From Pycnopodia helianthoides (Eukaryota > Echinodermata > Asteroidea > Forcipulatida > Asteriidae): a DNA stretch of 64,000 nucleotides. Below, one piece after another: positions 32,230-44,430 of this stretch (positions are counted from its first letter, which is position 1; the number at the start of each line of letters is the position of its first letter). The position numbers were made by a program, and so were the translations under genes. The stretch is from contig CM063256.1 in assembly GCA_032158295.1 (NCBI GenBank), forward strand, positions 6,682,034 to 6,746,033, given 5' to 3'. The notes under the pieces were generated by a model that ran no database searches, was not told where the DNA came from, and saw only the letters and a program-made list of their open reading frames with translations.

Positions 32230-32693
32230 GAGTGGCTGAGTTTTACAATAGAAGAGAAGCTTTTAGTTTTATGAGTAGGACAACGCTGGTTATTCAGTTT
32301 GAGTAATGTTTGTGGCGGAGACAAAACTGCTCAACAATAGATACGGGTACTTTGCTTTTGCTGTGGAAGAGCATTACGAAATCGACCTTGAAAACTTGTC
32401 AGATAGGGTCGGATTATTGTTGTGTTTAATATCAATATTTTCAGGGCTTCTCATTTCGAGGGCTCTTTGGCTTCTGACCCGCGCCCTCGGTCAGGTGACT
32501 CTCGTGTTATCCGGTGGGGTTGAGTAGGGAGCTAGCCTCCACAAACGTTTACCGAACTGACCGTGTAATGACTTTTTTGATTGGTTTCTCACAGACCTTC
32601 CAATTGGTAGATATTTGGTGTGTTTGGTGTTGAGAACAGAAAAGTATTGTCAGCTTCGCTGCAAAGCATATTTGATGGATTAGTTAAAGGAAC
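32230..32693. other. Spacer of unit 2
   Basis: Contains a 73-codon frame (32306-32527) with no recognisable domain, too short to call. Confidence 0.45.
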
Positions 32694-33078
32694 ATTACAG
32701 AATTGGTAAGAAAAAAACTTGTAAAATGTACTTGTTGATCACATATTTACATAAAACTTACATGATCTAATGATGATGATAGTAGAAAACGTCCCTTGAA
32801 ATATTTCTGTCTGAAATGCCATATTTGATGAGAAATGAGTAAACTAATTTTCCGATTGGAGTTTATCGCTCGGTGAGCATTTTATTCATTTGTTGAATCT
32901 ATATGATTTCATGCAAATGTGTAATCGGTTTTTCACTATTTTCTCGTGACCCAGATGGCCGATCGATCTCAGTCTTCTACAGGTTTGTCAGTTTATGTAT
33001 TATGGTGGATTACATAAAGTGCTTATACTGCCAGCAACTGTTTTGTTAGCAAAAACCAATTTTGTAATGTTCCTTTAA
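32694..33078 (+). mobile_element. TTAA TIR element, family A
   Basis: Bounded by TTAA. Ends TTAAAGGAACATTACAGAAT and (inverted) TTAAAGGAACATTACAAAAT. Confidence 0.85.
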
Positions 33079-33477
33079 ATCTCCAAGGACGTTTTGAAAG
33101 ATGTGCATTTTTTTAAAACCTGTTGCATGGTCATTGGTAATATGACGCGGGTTTCCCGCGTGTGTATTATATAAATGATATATATTTTCATACCGGTTTT
33201 TTTTCTTTTCTTAGGCTGTGTGGTATCCTTGGATACTGTTCTGGCAATATGCCTGATATCACCCTGGTGACAGCATTGTTGGTAATAAACAGGAAGACAA
33301 GAAACAGGGGGGGAGGCGGAAGGTGTTTACCTACGTTGAAAAGAATCTCATTCGTCTCGCGACGCGGATAGCTGGAAGCTCAACAAACAAAGCCAATGCA
33401 GAGGCAGTGTGTGCATGCAGGGCACACTTGGGCGCAAATTTATTTTCTGCAGCACACGTCGGCTATGGAGTCAACAG
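33079..33477. other. Spacer of unit 2
   Basis: Non-coding. Recurs at 49453-49844 and, in part, at 14806-15082. Confidence 0.5.
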
Positions 33478-33653
33478 TTAAAGGTACACACCGGCTTCGT
33501 TGGGCTATTTGGGCTATAAAATAGACTGAAACATGGTTCTAAAGGTCTTCCTGAAATGGAGAAGATTGGTTCATCAAAAAAAACGTCAAATTTGGCCGTT
33601 TTTGAGCATTTTTCAAAAAACGAAGGTCACGTGACTTTTCGGAACCAAAATGT
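33478..33653 (+). mobile_element. Truncated family B element, broken at its hairpin tip
   Basis: Starts TTAAAGGTACACACCGGCTT and follows the full element until CCAAAATGT, exactly in the loop of the internal hairpin. The sequence then switches to a different TIR element. Confidence 0.8.
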
Positions 33654-33661
33654 CTTTAAAC

Positions 33662-34792
33662 AGCACACCACGCTCTCACCCAAGGAAGCACACACACGCT
33701 CGTTTCCACAGTCCCACACACACCGCTATTCCACACACCGCTATCGCCCACAATCCTAGCCCGTGAGCCGTCAGGCTCACAGCCTTGACGATCTTGTACA
33801 CTTCCGGGTCTTGCGGTTATGGTAATGAGTGTGCTCTACTTGTAATAAAAGGCTCTTGATTGGCCATTGGAAGTAGTCATGTTTAATAAACATTATGAAT
33901 AGTAATACACAGGGGGGGGGGCGGAAGGGGTGTTGCGCAATCATTTGCGATCGCAGTTTGGCTACACTCCATTTTAAAAAGAGGTGATGACCATTAAAAA
34001 CCAAAAAGCAATCCATGTATACCGTTAAAATTATCTCTTTAACAGCACTGAAAACATAACAGTGTATATCGTAAGAGTATTTTCAATTGTTGAGGTGCTT
34101 AGTTTTAAATAAAATGCGTTAAAATATTAACGAAAATTTTCCGTTGGTTTATTGCAGCGGCTGACGTGTATGAATGGGTCCAGGTGGGAATTTCGTTACA
34201 AAACATCTCCCCTAAAATGGCTACAAATATCGACATAATGAAACAAATTATTCTTCATCCTCTGATTTTTTTCCATTAACGTAATACTTAGGAATAGATC
34301 TTTCATTCCTGAAAGTTTAAACAAAATCCATCTGTACATCCTCTAGATATTTGACGATTTTTAAAAGGTTTTTTTGAGAGAATGGTTTCTGCCGATGCTT
34401 AGTTTGCGTTCAAACGATCTCTGTTGACGGACGGGAACATTTTCTGCAGGTAATTTTAATTCTGAGGCAACATACGTCACATCTTAAACAGATATGTTAT
34501 ACATGTCGTTTACGTTAAAATATATGTTATTTATTAAATTGTTAAATTACAAATGTTTTCTGGTGTAAAGATTTTGTGAATTTACAACATTTGAAGATAA
34601 CAACACCCTCTGATAAAATGGACTCGTCCAAGCAGTCTCGACGGCCCGCAGTGGAGAGCAACCGTAATTCAAATAGTATGATGTCCCTTCAGGGCCACCA
34701 TACGATAGCGGTGTGTGGAATAGCGGTGTGTGTGTGGGGCTGCGTACATTGTACAGGCGCTGTGTATGTGCATGGTGAGAGTGCGGTGTGCT
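33662..34792. mobile_element. TIR element, family C (about 1.13 kb)
   Basis: Long imperfect inverted ends of about 90 bp: AGCACACCACGCTCTCACC on the left and, on the opposite strand of the right end, AGCACACCGCACTCTCACC. CACCGCTATTCCACACACCG is shared further inside. No transposase is present. A single copy occurs in the window. Confidence 0.7.
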
Positions 34793-35004
34793 ATTTTTTC
34801 AGTCGGGGGACTGAGGTTGTATCGCATTCGGGCGGCTGAGGTTTTAGTATCCTTGCTCTATGGTTTTAGCTAGAGTACTTGTCTACACAGCCTTGATATC
34901 AAGGCTAAGGCTAAACTGTCAGATTTGTTCTCAACTTTTACAGGGTTTTTTGATATTTTTAGGAGAAAGGTATTTATGAATGGGAATCAAAGTGTGTTGA
35001 ATCG
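34793..35004. other. Spacer before unit 3
   Basis: No gene or repeat recognised. Confidence 0.5.
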
Positions 35005-35122
35005 GTTTTAAACTAGTGTTTAAACCCGCCGAGGCCTGGTTCTTGATAATATCACCTCGACATCGTCTCGGTGATATTATCAAGAACCAGGCCTCGGCGG
35101 GTTTAAACCACTAGTTTAAAAC
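35005..35122. repeat. Hairpin with arms of about 52 bp
   Basis: Left arm 35005-35056 and right arm 35070-35122 are reverse complements with a single bulged base and a 13-base loop. The arms include GTTTAAACCCGCCGAGGCCT. It is GC-rich compared with its surroundings. Confidence 0.9.
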
Positions 35123-36031
35123 TCTTCACCACACATTGATTCCCTTATTATTGTCGGCTGAAAGCAACACAGACTGACTGATTGCATAAATATGTTTAAG
35201 GAGCGGCTCTAAGATGCTCTTTATTTTTAAATTATTACCATTTTATGGCCGAGTAGACATCGTAGATACCGGTCAATAAATACTGTAAATACCCGGGACA
35301 GGTTATCCATTCTGAATGGTTGAGTGGAGATCACATAGCCATGTTTCTACGTGCGATATAAACACGGCTAGAAGACAGTGTTTAAACACCCATGGCGCGC
35401 AATGTTACGCAGGCACTAATTTATTGCGCGAAAACGCAATCGGTATTCAACCTAGTAGTAGTGTTAGTGTTAGTACGCGCGCGTATGCACAACCGTTGAG
35501 CGTGGCTTGCATACTGATTCCTTCGCAAAACGAGAGCCCGTAACAATTTTCAAAATATATGGCCTATGCAAACATTGGCCGCTTTTTTTAGACGGATCCG
35601 AGTGAAATGAAAGAGCCAGATTTTTTTTGTTTTGTTTTTTGTAACGCACCCACAGATCAGTTGAAATTGTTCACAAAAAACACACAAAACAGACAGGGAA
35701 ACTCGACCACCCCACACTCTGAGACCACTGTTACACAACGTGGACGGCATGTAGAAACCAACCTTGGCATCCTTGATACGACCTTGCCTCATTTGTAAAA
35801 AAAGGTCGGGGAACTATAAGTTCGTATTAATTATCCATTGTTTATTGTTAAGTTTGTTGAGTAGGAGGGTACGGCGGCAGTGAAACGTGACAATTAATAG
35901 TAGATAGATTGTGGCGTGTGTTCCACCAAACAGTCAAGTGCATGGTAGGTCTTATAAAACAGTTTCAACTCAAATGCAATGAGGCACGTCTTTATTATAC
36001 AATTTTATGCGCCTCGTGAACAGTTGCACAC
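35123..36031. other. Conserved upstream block of lectin gene 3
   Basis: Shared with the other units; non-coding. The TTAA insertion site at its end is empty. Confidence 0.5.
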
Positions 36032-36035
36032 TTAA
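36032..36035. other. Empty TTAA insertion site upstream of gene 3
   Basis: CACAC-TTAA-CCCATACTGG, the single-copy target seen occupied in units 1 and 2. Confidence 0.85.
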
Positions 36036-36082
36036 CCCATACTGGAATAACCCAGTGCTTTGTTTCGTTCTGTCTCGTGCAC

Positions 36083-36135
36083 GTATTGGCGGAGAGCTTG
36101 GCTTATAACACCTCGCTTTCTCAATCTCAGCATTT
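36083..36135 (+). promoter_or_regulatory. Putative core promoter of lectin gene 3
   Basis: ATTGG near 36085 and TTATAA near 36103, same layout as the other units. Both upstream ATGs have been lost (ATGGATG is GTGTCTG at 36154-36160), so the uORF is gone. Confidence 0.5.
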
Positions 36136-36173
36136 ATACTCTGATACCAGTGAGTGTCTGCTGAATTGTTATA

Positions 36174-39100
36174 ATGGCTCACTGCAAGGGAATAATGCTG
36201 GACAAAACCCTGTTGATATTTCTCACTGGATTCCTCGTGATGTTTTTCCCGCTTTGCTGCTGGTGCCTCAATGGTCTCACACGTAGGTGTTGAATATTTT
36301 TTAATGGGATTACAACTAAATTCATAAGCAGAGTAATTTAAAAAAACCGCTTAATCAGCCAGTTGCTGGACTGGTAGGCTTGCGCACTAGAGGGTTAAAA
36401 GTGTACGATTTTGTGAGAATTTTATGCAGAGAACTGGAACATCGCAGACAAACGAACACATAAACAGAGCATCACCATAACTTTACTAACTTTATCACAT
36501 CACTGTGGGTTGAGTTTCAAAATGATTTTGTTTTCTTTGTTAAACTTGTCGTATTTATTTTAGGTTTGGATCTCCGTGGGATGCACGCCAGCCAGAACTC
36601 GAACTTCGGAAATTTATTAGCAGGACTAGCAATTGACGGCAATTCACGAACACTCTTGGCTGATCGCACTTGCACCCACACTGGTAAGTATAAAATAGAA
36701 ATATTAACTTTCAAGATGCAAATTGCAAGTTTTCAAGTTCCATCGAAATACTATATGGTTGTCCCTCAAAATAACAGTTCTTTCCCTCGAAATGCTATTT
36801 TCCCCTCAAAATTTCCCGCGAAATATGATTTCTCTGGAAAAAAATAATGTTTCATTTCCTCTAAATATTTAAATGGGTATGTAGTCGGTTTATGAGTTTG
36901 TGTGAGCAGTTTTTCCTGATAATTAAATTTAACCTTCATTCGAGGTAGATGGAAAAGATAAACGTACTTCTGTTTTGAAGTTATAACGATAAGGGGCACG
37001 AGGGGACGAACAATTCATCGGATTAATAAATCTTTCCCTCGAACGGTTCCCCTAAAAAGTTTATTTCGTTTCACCAAAATAACATTTCATCCCCTCGTAC
37101 AGTATTTCATTCACTTGAAATAACACATCGATCCCTAAAACGTTTTGAGGGAAGGACATATTATTGTGAGTGAATTAAATACTTGTTTCTAATGTCTCGT
37201 GATTTGAGATTCAAGTTTGTTCACTTCAACTTGCGATTTTAACTGGAAAGACCACGTCGAATTGGGGTCATATTTTTGTAACGTTTGTTCAGTTTATAAA
37301 GAACTTTGTGACGATATACAGTTTTTCAACTGTTAAAATATGATTTAATATAATGTAACACCTGATGACGTCATCATGGCGTCATTAAATTTGTGCCCTT
37401 TGACATGTTGAGGTTCAGGTACCTGATGAATTTCAAGGTTCAATTCAGTTTACTTCTTGAGTTTGTCACCAGAGGGTGCTGTTTACTATTATGACGTCAT
37501 CATTGTTTAAAATGAAACGTAAAAGAGTTAATTGCATGCTCTGAAACCATGTCTAAATTCTATTTCATATTGACCATATAGAGGTTAACTTATAGCTTTT
37601 TGTATTATTTTTGTTTAAACCGGAAGACAAGGTCATACTGAAATATACAAACATGTGTAACGTGTTCATTCAGTGTATGTACGATGTATAATTTTATAAA
37701 ACCAATGTATGGTTCAGGAGTTATAATTTTTTCAAATATTAAATTTCAACTTCCGGTTGGAACCGGAAGTCAAAGTCCAATAGGGTTACAGTCTCTGTAG
37801 CGTATGCTAAGTTTTAAAGGCCTTTCCGATGATGTTTAAATTGTACAAATCCAATGCGTGGATCAGGAGCAATGACTATTTTAAAGTATTAAACTTCAAC
37901 TTCCGGTTTGAACCAAAAGAACGATCAAAAGGGGTCACACACTAAATAGTGTTTGTTAATTTTTTTTTAAAGACTACTCCGACGATGTATATATTTTTAA
38001 AGTCAACTTTGTAGATCAGGAGTCATGATTTGTTTGTATTATTAAACGTTGATTTAATTTTATTTTACACCTGTTGTTCAGGTGCCGTCTCATATTAAAG
38101 TCAATAATTGTCCTATGAGTATGAAGGTTCAGTTAAGTTTAATTTTAAAGTTATGAGTTTGTGTTTGGTTCACAATTTGACAATTTTTGGATGGTCAATA
38201 TACAATGTAACAGCAATGTTGAATGGATTATACGCAGTATATGTACATTAAACTTTCGTGTACATGCGTCATAAGGTCCTACACTATCGTGCTTTATCAA
38301 TGTTGGTCAACACAGACGTATACGCTTTAACGCCCAATTTTGCCAGTATAGTAAAGGACAAAATGTTGTCATCTCTGCAACGGACTCTTCTCTACAGCAT
38401 GATGCAAAAGTTATGCTAAGATGAAAAGTAGTTATTGAGATAAGAAATGAGGTCACACTGTGTGTATCGGATGTTTAACTTTTAAAGACATTTACGATCA
38501 TGCATAGGCCTAGATTGTAACAATTTGTGGTTTAGGAGATATGATGTTTCAAGTATCAAACTTGAATGCAATTCGATACCCGATGACGTCACCAGGACGT
38601 CATTGTTCAAGTACCGTCTTGATGTCGATTGTTTGATTAGTTTCAAGGTTCAATTCAATTTCAATCTTGAGTTATGTTGTAGAGAAGAGTGCCGTGGCAG
38701 AAGAAGATTAATACTCTAGACATAAGTTTTTGTTGAAACAAAAAGGTGTTCGGCGTAGACATGTCCAAATTAGCAGAGCTGGTGAAAGGTAAAGCGAAAA
38801 TTTTTGTAAACATGTCTTTGTAGGAAATATTGATTTACGTGAGGTTAATTGTGGTACTAAAGATTGTCTCTTTTTTCTATAAAAAACTTTGATCGAGCCT
38901 AACTTGAAATTAAACATGTTATCATGAAGTCATAGCTTATTTCTTATCCAGACATTGAGATTTGTAAGTTTTTGCTAAGCTGTACTCAGGGTTAAAACTT
39001 TGTTTTAGACAAAGAAACCATGTCAAATTCTAGATTGTTTGCAGACCTCAAAACGAGGCCCTGGAATTTGTGTTTTCACTTCAACCTCCGGTTTTCTGGA

Positions 39101-42100
39101 TGTGAGTTTTACAAATATTTTACGTTATTGTTATGAAGTCCATACTTTATACATTTATGACCTTCCAAAACAAAATAATATTTAGAGCGAACGAAATAGT
39201 TTACGTGTTACGGAATATTTGATATGCTATTATTGTTTGGGGATATAAAAACCTATTATTTTAGAGTATCTTCCCCTCTCTTACAGCTATATCGAGTTGT
39301 ATTTCAATGACTCTCCTAAATGAACGAACAAATAATACCAACATCGAGGCAGAGAGGTTGATAGCCCCTTAATTTCCCTTTTTTGCCCTTTAGGGAATGC
39401 ATCTTATCCATTTAAAATTGTGACACAGTTTAACAAAATAACCATAAACAGACTTAGTCCTACAACGATTTCTGCATGTAGGATTACTTGGAATTAAATG
39501 TCTTATCAAGGTCTTTGGACCCGCTTAATTATTTTAAGGGAACAAAACAATATATTTTGTTCCCACGAAGTGGCCATTTCGCTCCCTGGCAATATTATTT
39601 AAATTCTTTTGTGGTGTTTTTGCAGAGGACGAACACCCAGTATCTAGTAATATCTCAACCTCCTCCGAACCCCACCGAACCTTACCAGATCTTTTACCAT
39701 TTTTAATTAGACACCAAATAATAATTACTTCCAAAATTCACTTAATTCCAACATCTCTACATCCTTGTTTTAGATGCCAGTTTTCATCCTTGGTGGAAAG
39801 TGGACCTGGGGACCAACCACTGCATCGGCCGTATCACCCTTGTCAACAGAGCTGGATGTTGTAAGTTCAAACTTTTATTTCAATTATAAATTATTTTGAA
39901 AGGTCTATGATGGCTACATGTCAAACCAGCATGCATACCTGTGACAATGACTTTAAATGTCAACGTCTACTTGACGTACTGGTGTTTACGTGCAAATGCG
40001 TATTATTTTAACAGCAAGTTCAAAATGTCAAAAATGAGGCTTTGCAATGACACTATTAATATGACTGGCCTGATCTGAAGGTCTATTTTTTTCTGGTAAA
40101 CATCCAGTGTATTATAGTTGAGTGTTTTAACAATGTAGTTTAAAGATTGTAGGCTTTGCAATGTTGAGTATGACATTGTAATTGTTGAAATAGTAGAGGT
40201 CGTTCAGACACAGTACTTAAGTCAGTTTAAACTCTGTGTGTACGAACGGTTCTAAAGTAATACCGATTCGGGTTTAACCTCGAAAAGTTAGACCGTCGAG
40301 CGGGAAGGGTTATCTTCAGACCACTTCGGTTTTATCTTTTAACAGTAACACTACGTGTGGACAGAATGAAAATGACCTCATCCGGTTTAACTCACAACAG
40401 ATAACCGGTGACCTGATCGATACGTAATATGTACGCCTCAACGAACACAATATCGAATTGAGAGAATACGATCCAGTATAAATTTGTATAAAAACGCTTG
40501 CTTGAATATCAACACGTCGATCAACGAAATGACCGGACCGGAGTATTCAGAATTTTACAGGAGATTACGAAAAATGTGTCAATCTCCCGACATCAATGTC
40601 CCAACACGTGGGTATAGTTAGTGTTATATGGTGCCAAAAAAAACCTTTACTTTGTTGCATATTTTGTGCCGGGTATTTTTTCAAGAGCCTAAAGGATCTT
40701 AAAGTTGTTTGGGTTCATCTTATTTAACGACCGTCAATGCCAGTGCGAACGGAATACCAAATACTCGAGATTCATAAAAAAAAAAAAAAACGACCACTGA
40801 TGCCTTGTATAGCCCAGCTTGTTGGGCTGTTATGGCTCTCTTTTAACATCGGTCTTATTATACTCGCCATTACAGCCCACCACATGTCTAAAAAGCAAAG
40901 TTTTTTCAAAGCCCTGTCATGTGTCATAATAATTCCACAAATGTAAGAAATATTATGAGTAGGTTTGAGTAGTATGGGATGTTTAGAAATGGGAGAAATC
41001 TGCAATCAAAGTAGCTCGACTTGATGGCCCTTAAAAAACTACGCGTTTTAGACATGTATAGATGGTGGGCTTTAATGGTATAATAAGACTGATGTTAAAG
41101 GAACATTACAGAATTGGTTTTTGCTAACAAAACAGTTGCTGGCAGTGTAAGCACTTTATGTAATCCACCATATACATAAACTGACAAACCTGTAGAAGTT
41201 TGAGATCGATCGGCCATCTGGGTCAAGAGAAAATAGCGAAAAAACTGAGCAATAAACTCCAATCGGAAAATTAGTTTATTCATTTCTCACCAAATATAGC
41301 ATTTCAGACAGAAATATTTCAAGGGATGTTTTCTACTATCATCATCATTAGAACCGTGTAAGTTTTATGTAAATCTGTGATCAAAAAGTATATTTTACAA
41401 GTTTTTTTCTTACGAATTCTGTAATGTTCCTTTAAAAGAGAGCCATAGCAGCCCAACAGGGTGGGCTAGGATTTCTACACATCCGTGGTCATATGGGGGA
41501 CACATACACCTGGGGGCAAACTTGCCTTTCACACCGGATCCACGAGACCAGGCTGAACTCGGCACTATACAAATGTGCTGAAAAGAAATTTGGTGCTAGC
41601 ACCAAATTTTAAAATTCTTAGTCAACGACCGTCAATGACAGTGCGAACAGAATACCCAATTCTCGAGATTCATCAAAAACGACCACGGATGCCTACATAT
41701 TCTACCTCCATGTAATGGTTATACACGCATGCGGAAAGAGCAGAAGAGTAATCAATCATACCAAAACTGCACCCGACTACCCACCCGTGTATAATGTTAA
41801 TGGAACGAAGGCTGGAACCCAAACAACTTTAAGGATCTTTATGCTCTTAAAAAAAACACGGCACAAATATGCAAACTATGCAACAAAGTATGCGACAGTA
41901 TTTGCGACATCGCAAATACTTGCAAAGATATTTACGACATCGCAAATAGTTGCAAAGATATTTGCGACATTGCAAATATTTGCAAAGATATTTGCAAATA
42001 TTTGAATTTTAAGAATTTCAAAGGAGATCACGACAAATGCGTCAATCTCCCGACATCACCGTCCCAGCACGTCTAAAACATCCCAGATTGTCATAACAAA

Positions 42101-43090
42101 TTGTCCTATTTGCCAATAACATCCATGTCCTGAACATCAGCCAATAGTAAAAGCACATGTGTTCATCAATCCACAACAAAGTTGATTGTGAAAACAAACG
42201 TTGAAAATCATGACCACAAAGACTTGGAAATGCCGGCAAAAATACAAGGAAGATTATCACGTAAAATGGCCGTGCACAAGGAGTTCAAACAAGGGAAATA
42301 TTGCGCATTTGGTAGTGTTTACAGAAACGAGTGGATGGGGACAAAGTGACGCATTGCGACTGCGCTACTTTGGGACAATCGGATTGCATAAAGACATAAA
42401 AACACATCTACAAATTAGAGGTATTTTAAACTCGCTCTGTGCGTGTGCTTTTTTGGAATAAACCGGACGTCATCATGTAGGTTTTCTTGCTGTGTTTGAC
42501 CTCTTAACATAGCCATAGAGGCCGGTATAGGCTCTGAGACAAAAGTGGCTAGACAAAAGTTTTGGGGCTAAAGGCCCCCCCCCCTAGAGCCGCGCCTGCT
42601 GTAATGACGACACTGCATTTGTTTTAGGGGTCGATTTTGGTCAATACCATTTAGGGGTTTTTGCGTTATATGTTAAAAACGAGTCAAAACGCTGATGTCT
42701 CAGAGAAAAGCACATCAGGGTTAATTTATGCTATAAGTTTTATACGACACACCATTTTCTCACTTTTTACCCGTGACATTTTGTTTCTGGTTTTAATCAT
42801 CAGCCCTTGGTATATCTACAGCTGCCACAAACGTAGACCCGTCGGTCGCCATTACATGCATGTCCACATTGATGTTTGAGGGGAAATGTGTTGCCAATCC
42901 ACGCCCTCTGTCGGTCGTAAACAAAAAATCACCCATGCAATGTTTCCTTAGTTGTAAGATGAATAACGAGTGTTGGTCTTTCGACTACGTCATGACTTCT
43001 GGTCAGTGTAGGCTCTATGATGTAAAGGCTGGAGACTTGAAGGCAGATGATCAGCCAGGCTGCTTTGTTTATGTGGTAGTCCGTGGCTAG
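36174..43090 (+). CDS. Lectin gene 3: exon-deleted F-type lectin plus PAN/apple-like domain
   Basis: Exons 36174-36282, 36564-36683, 39774-39860 and 42822-43090. The exon for the C-terminal half of the lectin domain is missing. A deletion of about 1.22 kb (junction near 42538) runs from intron 3 into the hAT-like element of intron 4. Because every intron is phase 1, joining exon 3 to exon 5 keeps the frame and predicts 194 aa: signal peptide, half an F-type lectin fold and a complete Cys-rich PAN-like domain. The lectin core strands and the second Arg of the sugar motif are gone, so the half-domain probably cannot fold normally. A conserved Trp is Leu (TLLADRT). It may be a pseudogene or a secreted PAN-type product. 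Transcript data would decide. Confidence 0.7.
36684..39773. other. Intron 2 of lectin gene 3
   Basis: Resembles unit 1 in many places (for example near 37085-37190 and 39290-39400) but contains the 37550-38260 segment that unit 1 lacks. Contains the dyad ACTTCCGGTT / AACCGGAAGT at 37749-37770. No exon is supported. Confidence 0.6.
41095..41435 (-). mobile_element. TTAA TIR element, family A, in intron 3, internally deleted
   Basis: Same position and ends as 23492-23886, but about 55 bp are missing near 41240. Confidence 0.8.
41907..42002. repeat. Three tandem copies of a ~30-bp repeat
   Basis: Same array as 24358-24456. Confidence 0.75.
42538..42598. mobile_element. 3' remnant of the hAT-like element at the deletion junction
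   Basis: The left side matches sequence before lectin exon 4 (GGTATAGGCTCTGAG). The right side is the end of the hAT-like element (GACAAAAGTGGCTAG to CGCGCCTG). Two to three bases of microhomology (GA/GAG) lie at the join. Confidence 0.8.
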
Positions 43091-43997
43091 ACCATATTGA
43101 TATTATACGGTTGCCTATTTAACCAAATAGACGAAATTCATTAACGATTAGTGTTTTTATTAATATTTTAATTATCAAAAATCTGATCCTTAATTAAGAA
43201 GTCAATATACTTTTTTTTAAGCGGCAATTTTTGCCTTATAAGTAATTGGTCAGCAGCCACTTTCCTCTTAAGTTTAATGGGCCAGTTTTTACATATTTGT
43301 TGGTGAAGTCACTTAGTTTGTTAAACTTGTGAAAATGTGTCAAATGCCGTTGCCGTTTAATTGTTAAGTTCATCACTTTCCAAGAAATGGTCAAATCCCC
43401 TTACACTATTATTTGTTTTCAAATTCTAACTAGTTGTCAAATCCTTTTAAATTCCACAATATTGTAGGTTAAGGCTACTTTCAATTTCCCACTAATTTGT
43501 AAATGTCACATTTTCTTGGTTAGTCTGAGTTACCAAGAATGGTCCAATAAGATAGTTTCCTATAGTGATGTTAAGGGTAATGGTAATCTAGTGTTGTTAT
43601 AGAAGCATAAAACAAAGTCTATTTCACAATATTATTGTAAAGAAGCATTTATTCAATCAAAATATCTTAAACAGCTTACTAGTTACCAATGCACCCCTTT
43701 CTTCTCACAAATTCATGTACAGGACTATCAGAATTGTGTTTTTCAGAAGTTTAAATGTAAAAGTTCAATCTGCAAGGGAATTTTGTTGTTCAAAGGTATC
43801 CATTGATTACATTTTCACAGGTTTTTTTTTTTTTTTTTAGGTCAGAGACGATAGGAAATCATGTACACGTCTGAAACGGTACTATTTAGTTTCCCTTTAT
43901 TCTAATATATCTTATGCAATGTTTAGTCCTGAAAAATAATGGAAATCGGAAAAACACAGTCACGAATAGAGAACTGTCTGTTCCCTTTTGATTTTAG
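43091..43997. other. 3' flank of lectin gene 3
   Basis: Same AT-rich flank as in the other units; non-coding. Confidence 0.5.
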
Positions 43998-44069
43998 ATA
44001 CAATATTAGCACAACAGTTCACACAATGCGCTACCAACAGTTTACCATAGAAGGCGCTGACGCAGATCT
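43998..44069 (+). CDS. Candidate 72-nt coding exon (unit 3 copy)
   Basis: Identical in structure to 27699-27770: TTTTAG acceptor, GTAAGT donor, open in phase 2 only. Identity between units reflects recent duplication and does not by itself show selection. Confidence 0.3.
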
Positions 44070-44357
44070 GTAAGTTTGTTGTCAAAGCATGTATATTTTA
44101 ATATTGTAAAGTACTGATAAGGCATTTCATGTAATCCATATTTATTTGAATTGTATCAAACTCTACACAAAAAGCACTTGGTGCAAATTCTAGTGTATTT
44201 TTGTAATGTTCTTACATGCATATGAAAGTTTTAACGTTAGTTCGGCCTATTGAACCTTTGTTGTTTGTGTTGGTCTCATGTGACTACCCTTAGAGTCGGT
44301 CATTATACTTTGAAGTAGATACATATTAACTTATTTTGGGTTGAACAAAGAAAAATT

Positions 44358-44430
44358 GACTAGAGCAGGACTTAAACCTGGGACCTCTGGATTAACAAGC
44401 CAGCACTCTACCAACTGACCTATCTAGCCC
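44358..44430 (-). repeat. Degenerate tRNA-like sequence
   Basis: Third copy of the tRNA-like relic. The D-arm is further damaged (GAGC is GACC on the + strand). Confidence 0.55.

Larger units (their letters stand above)
17012..35221 (+). repeat. Segmental duplication unit 2
   Basis: Same order of blocks as unit 1, with lectin gene 2 (18767-26780) and a long spacer (26781-35221) rich in TIR elements. The ATG-to-ATG distance to unit 1 is 13,226 bp. Confidence 0.85.
39861..42821. other. Fused intron 3/4 of lectin gene 3
   Basis: Contains the inverted family A element (41095-41435, with an internal deletion), the 30-bp triplet repeat (41907-42002) and the deletion junction near 42538. No lectin exon 4 remains. 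Confidence 0.65.
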
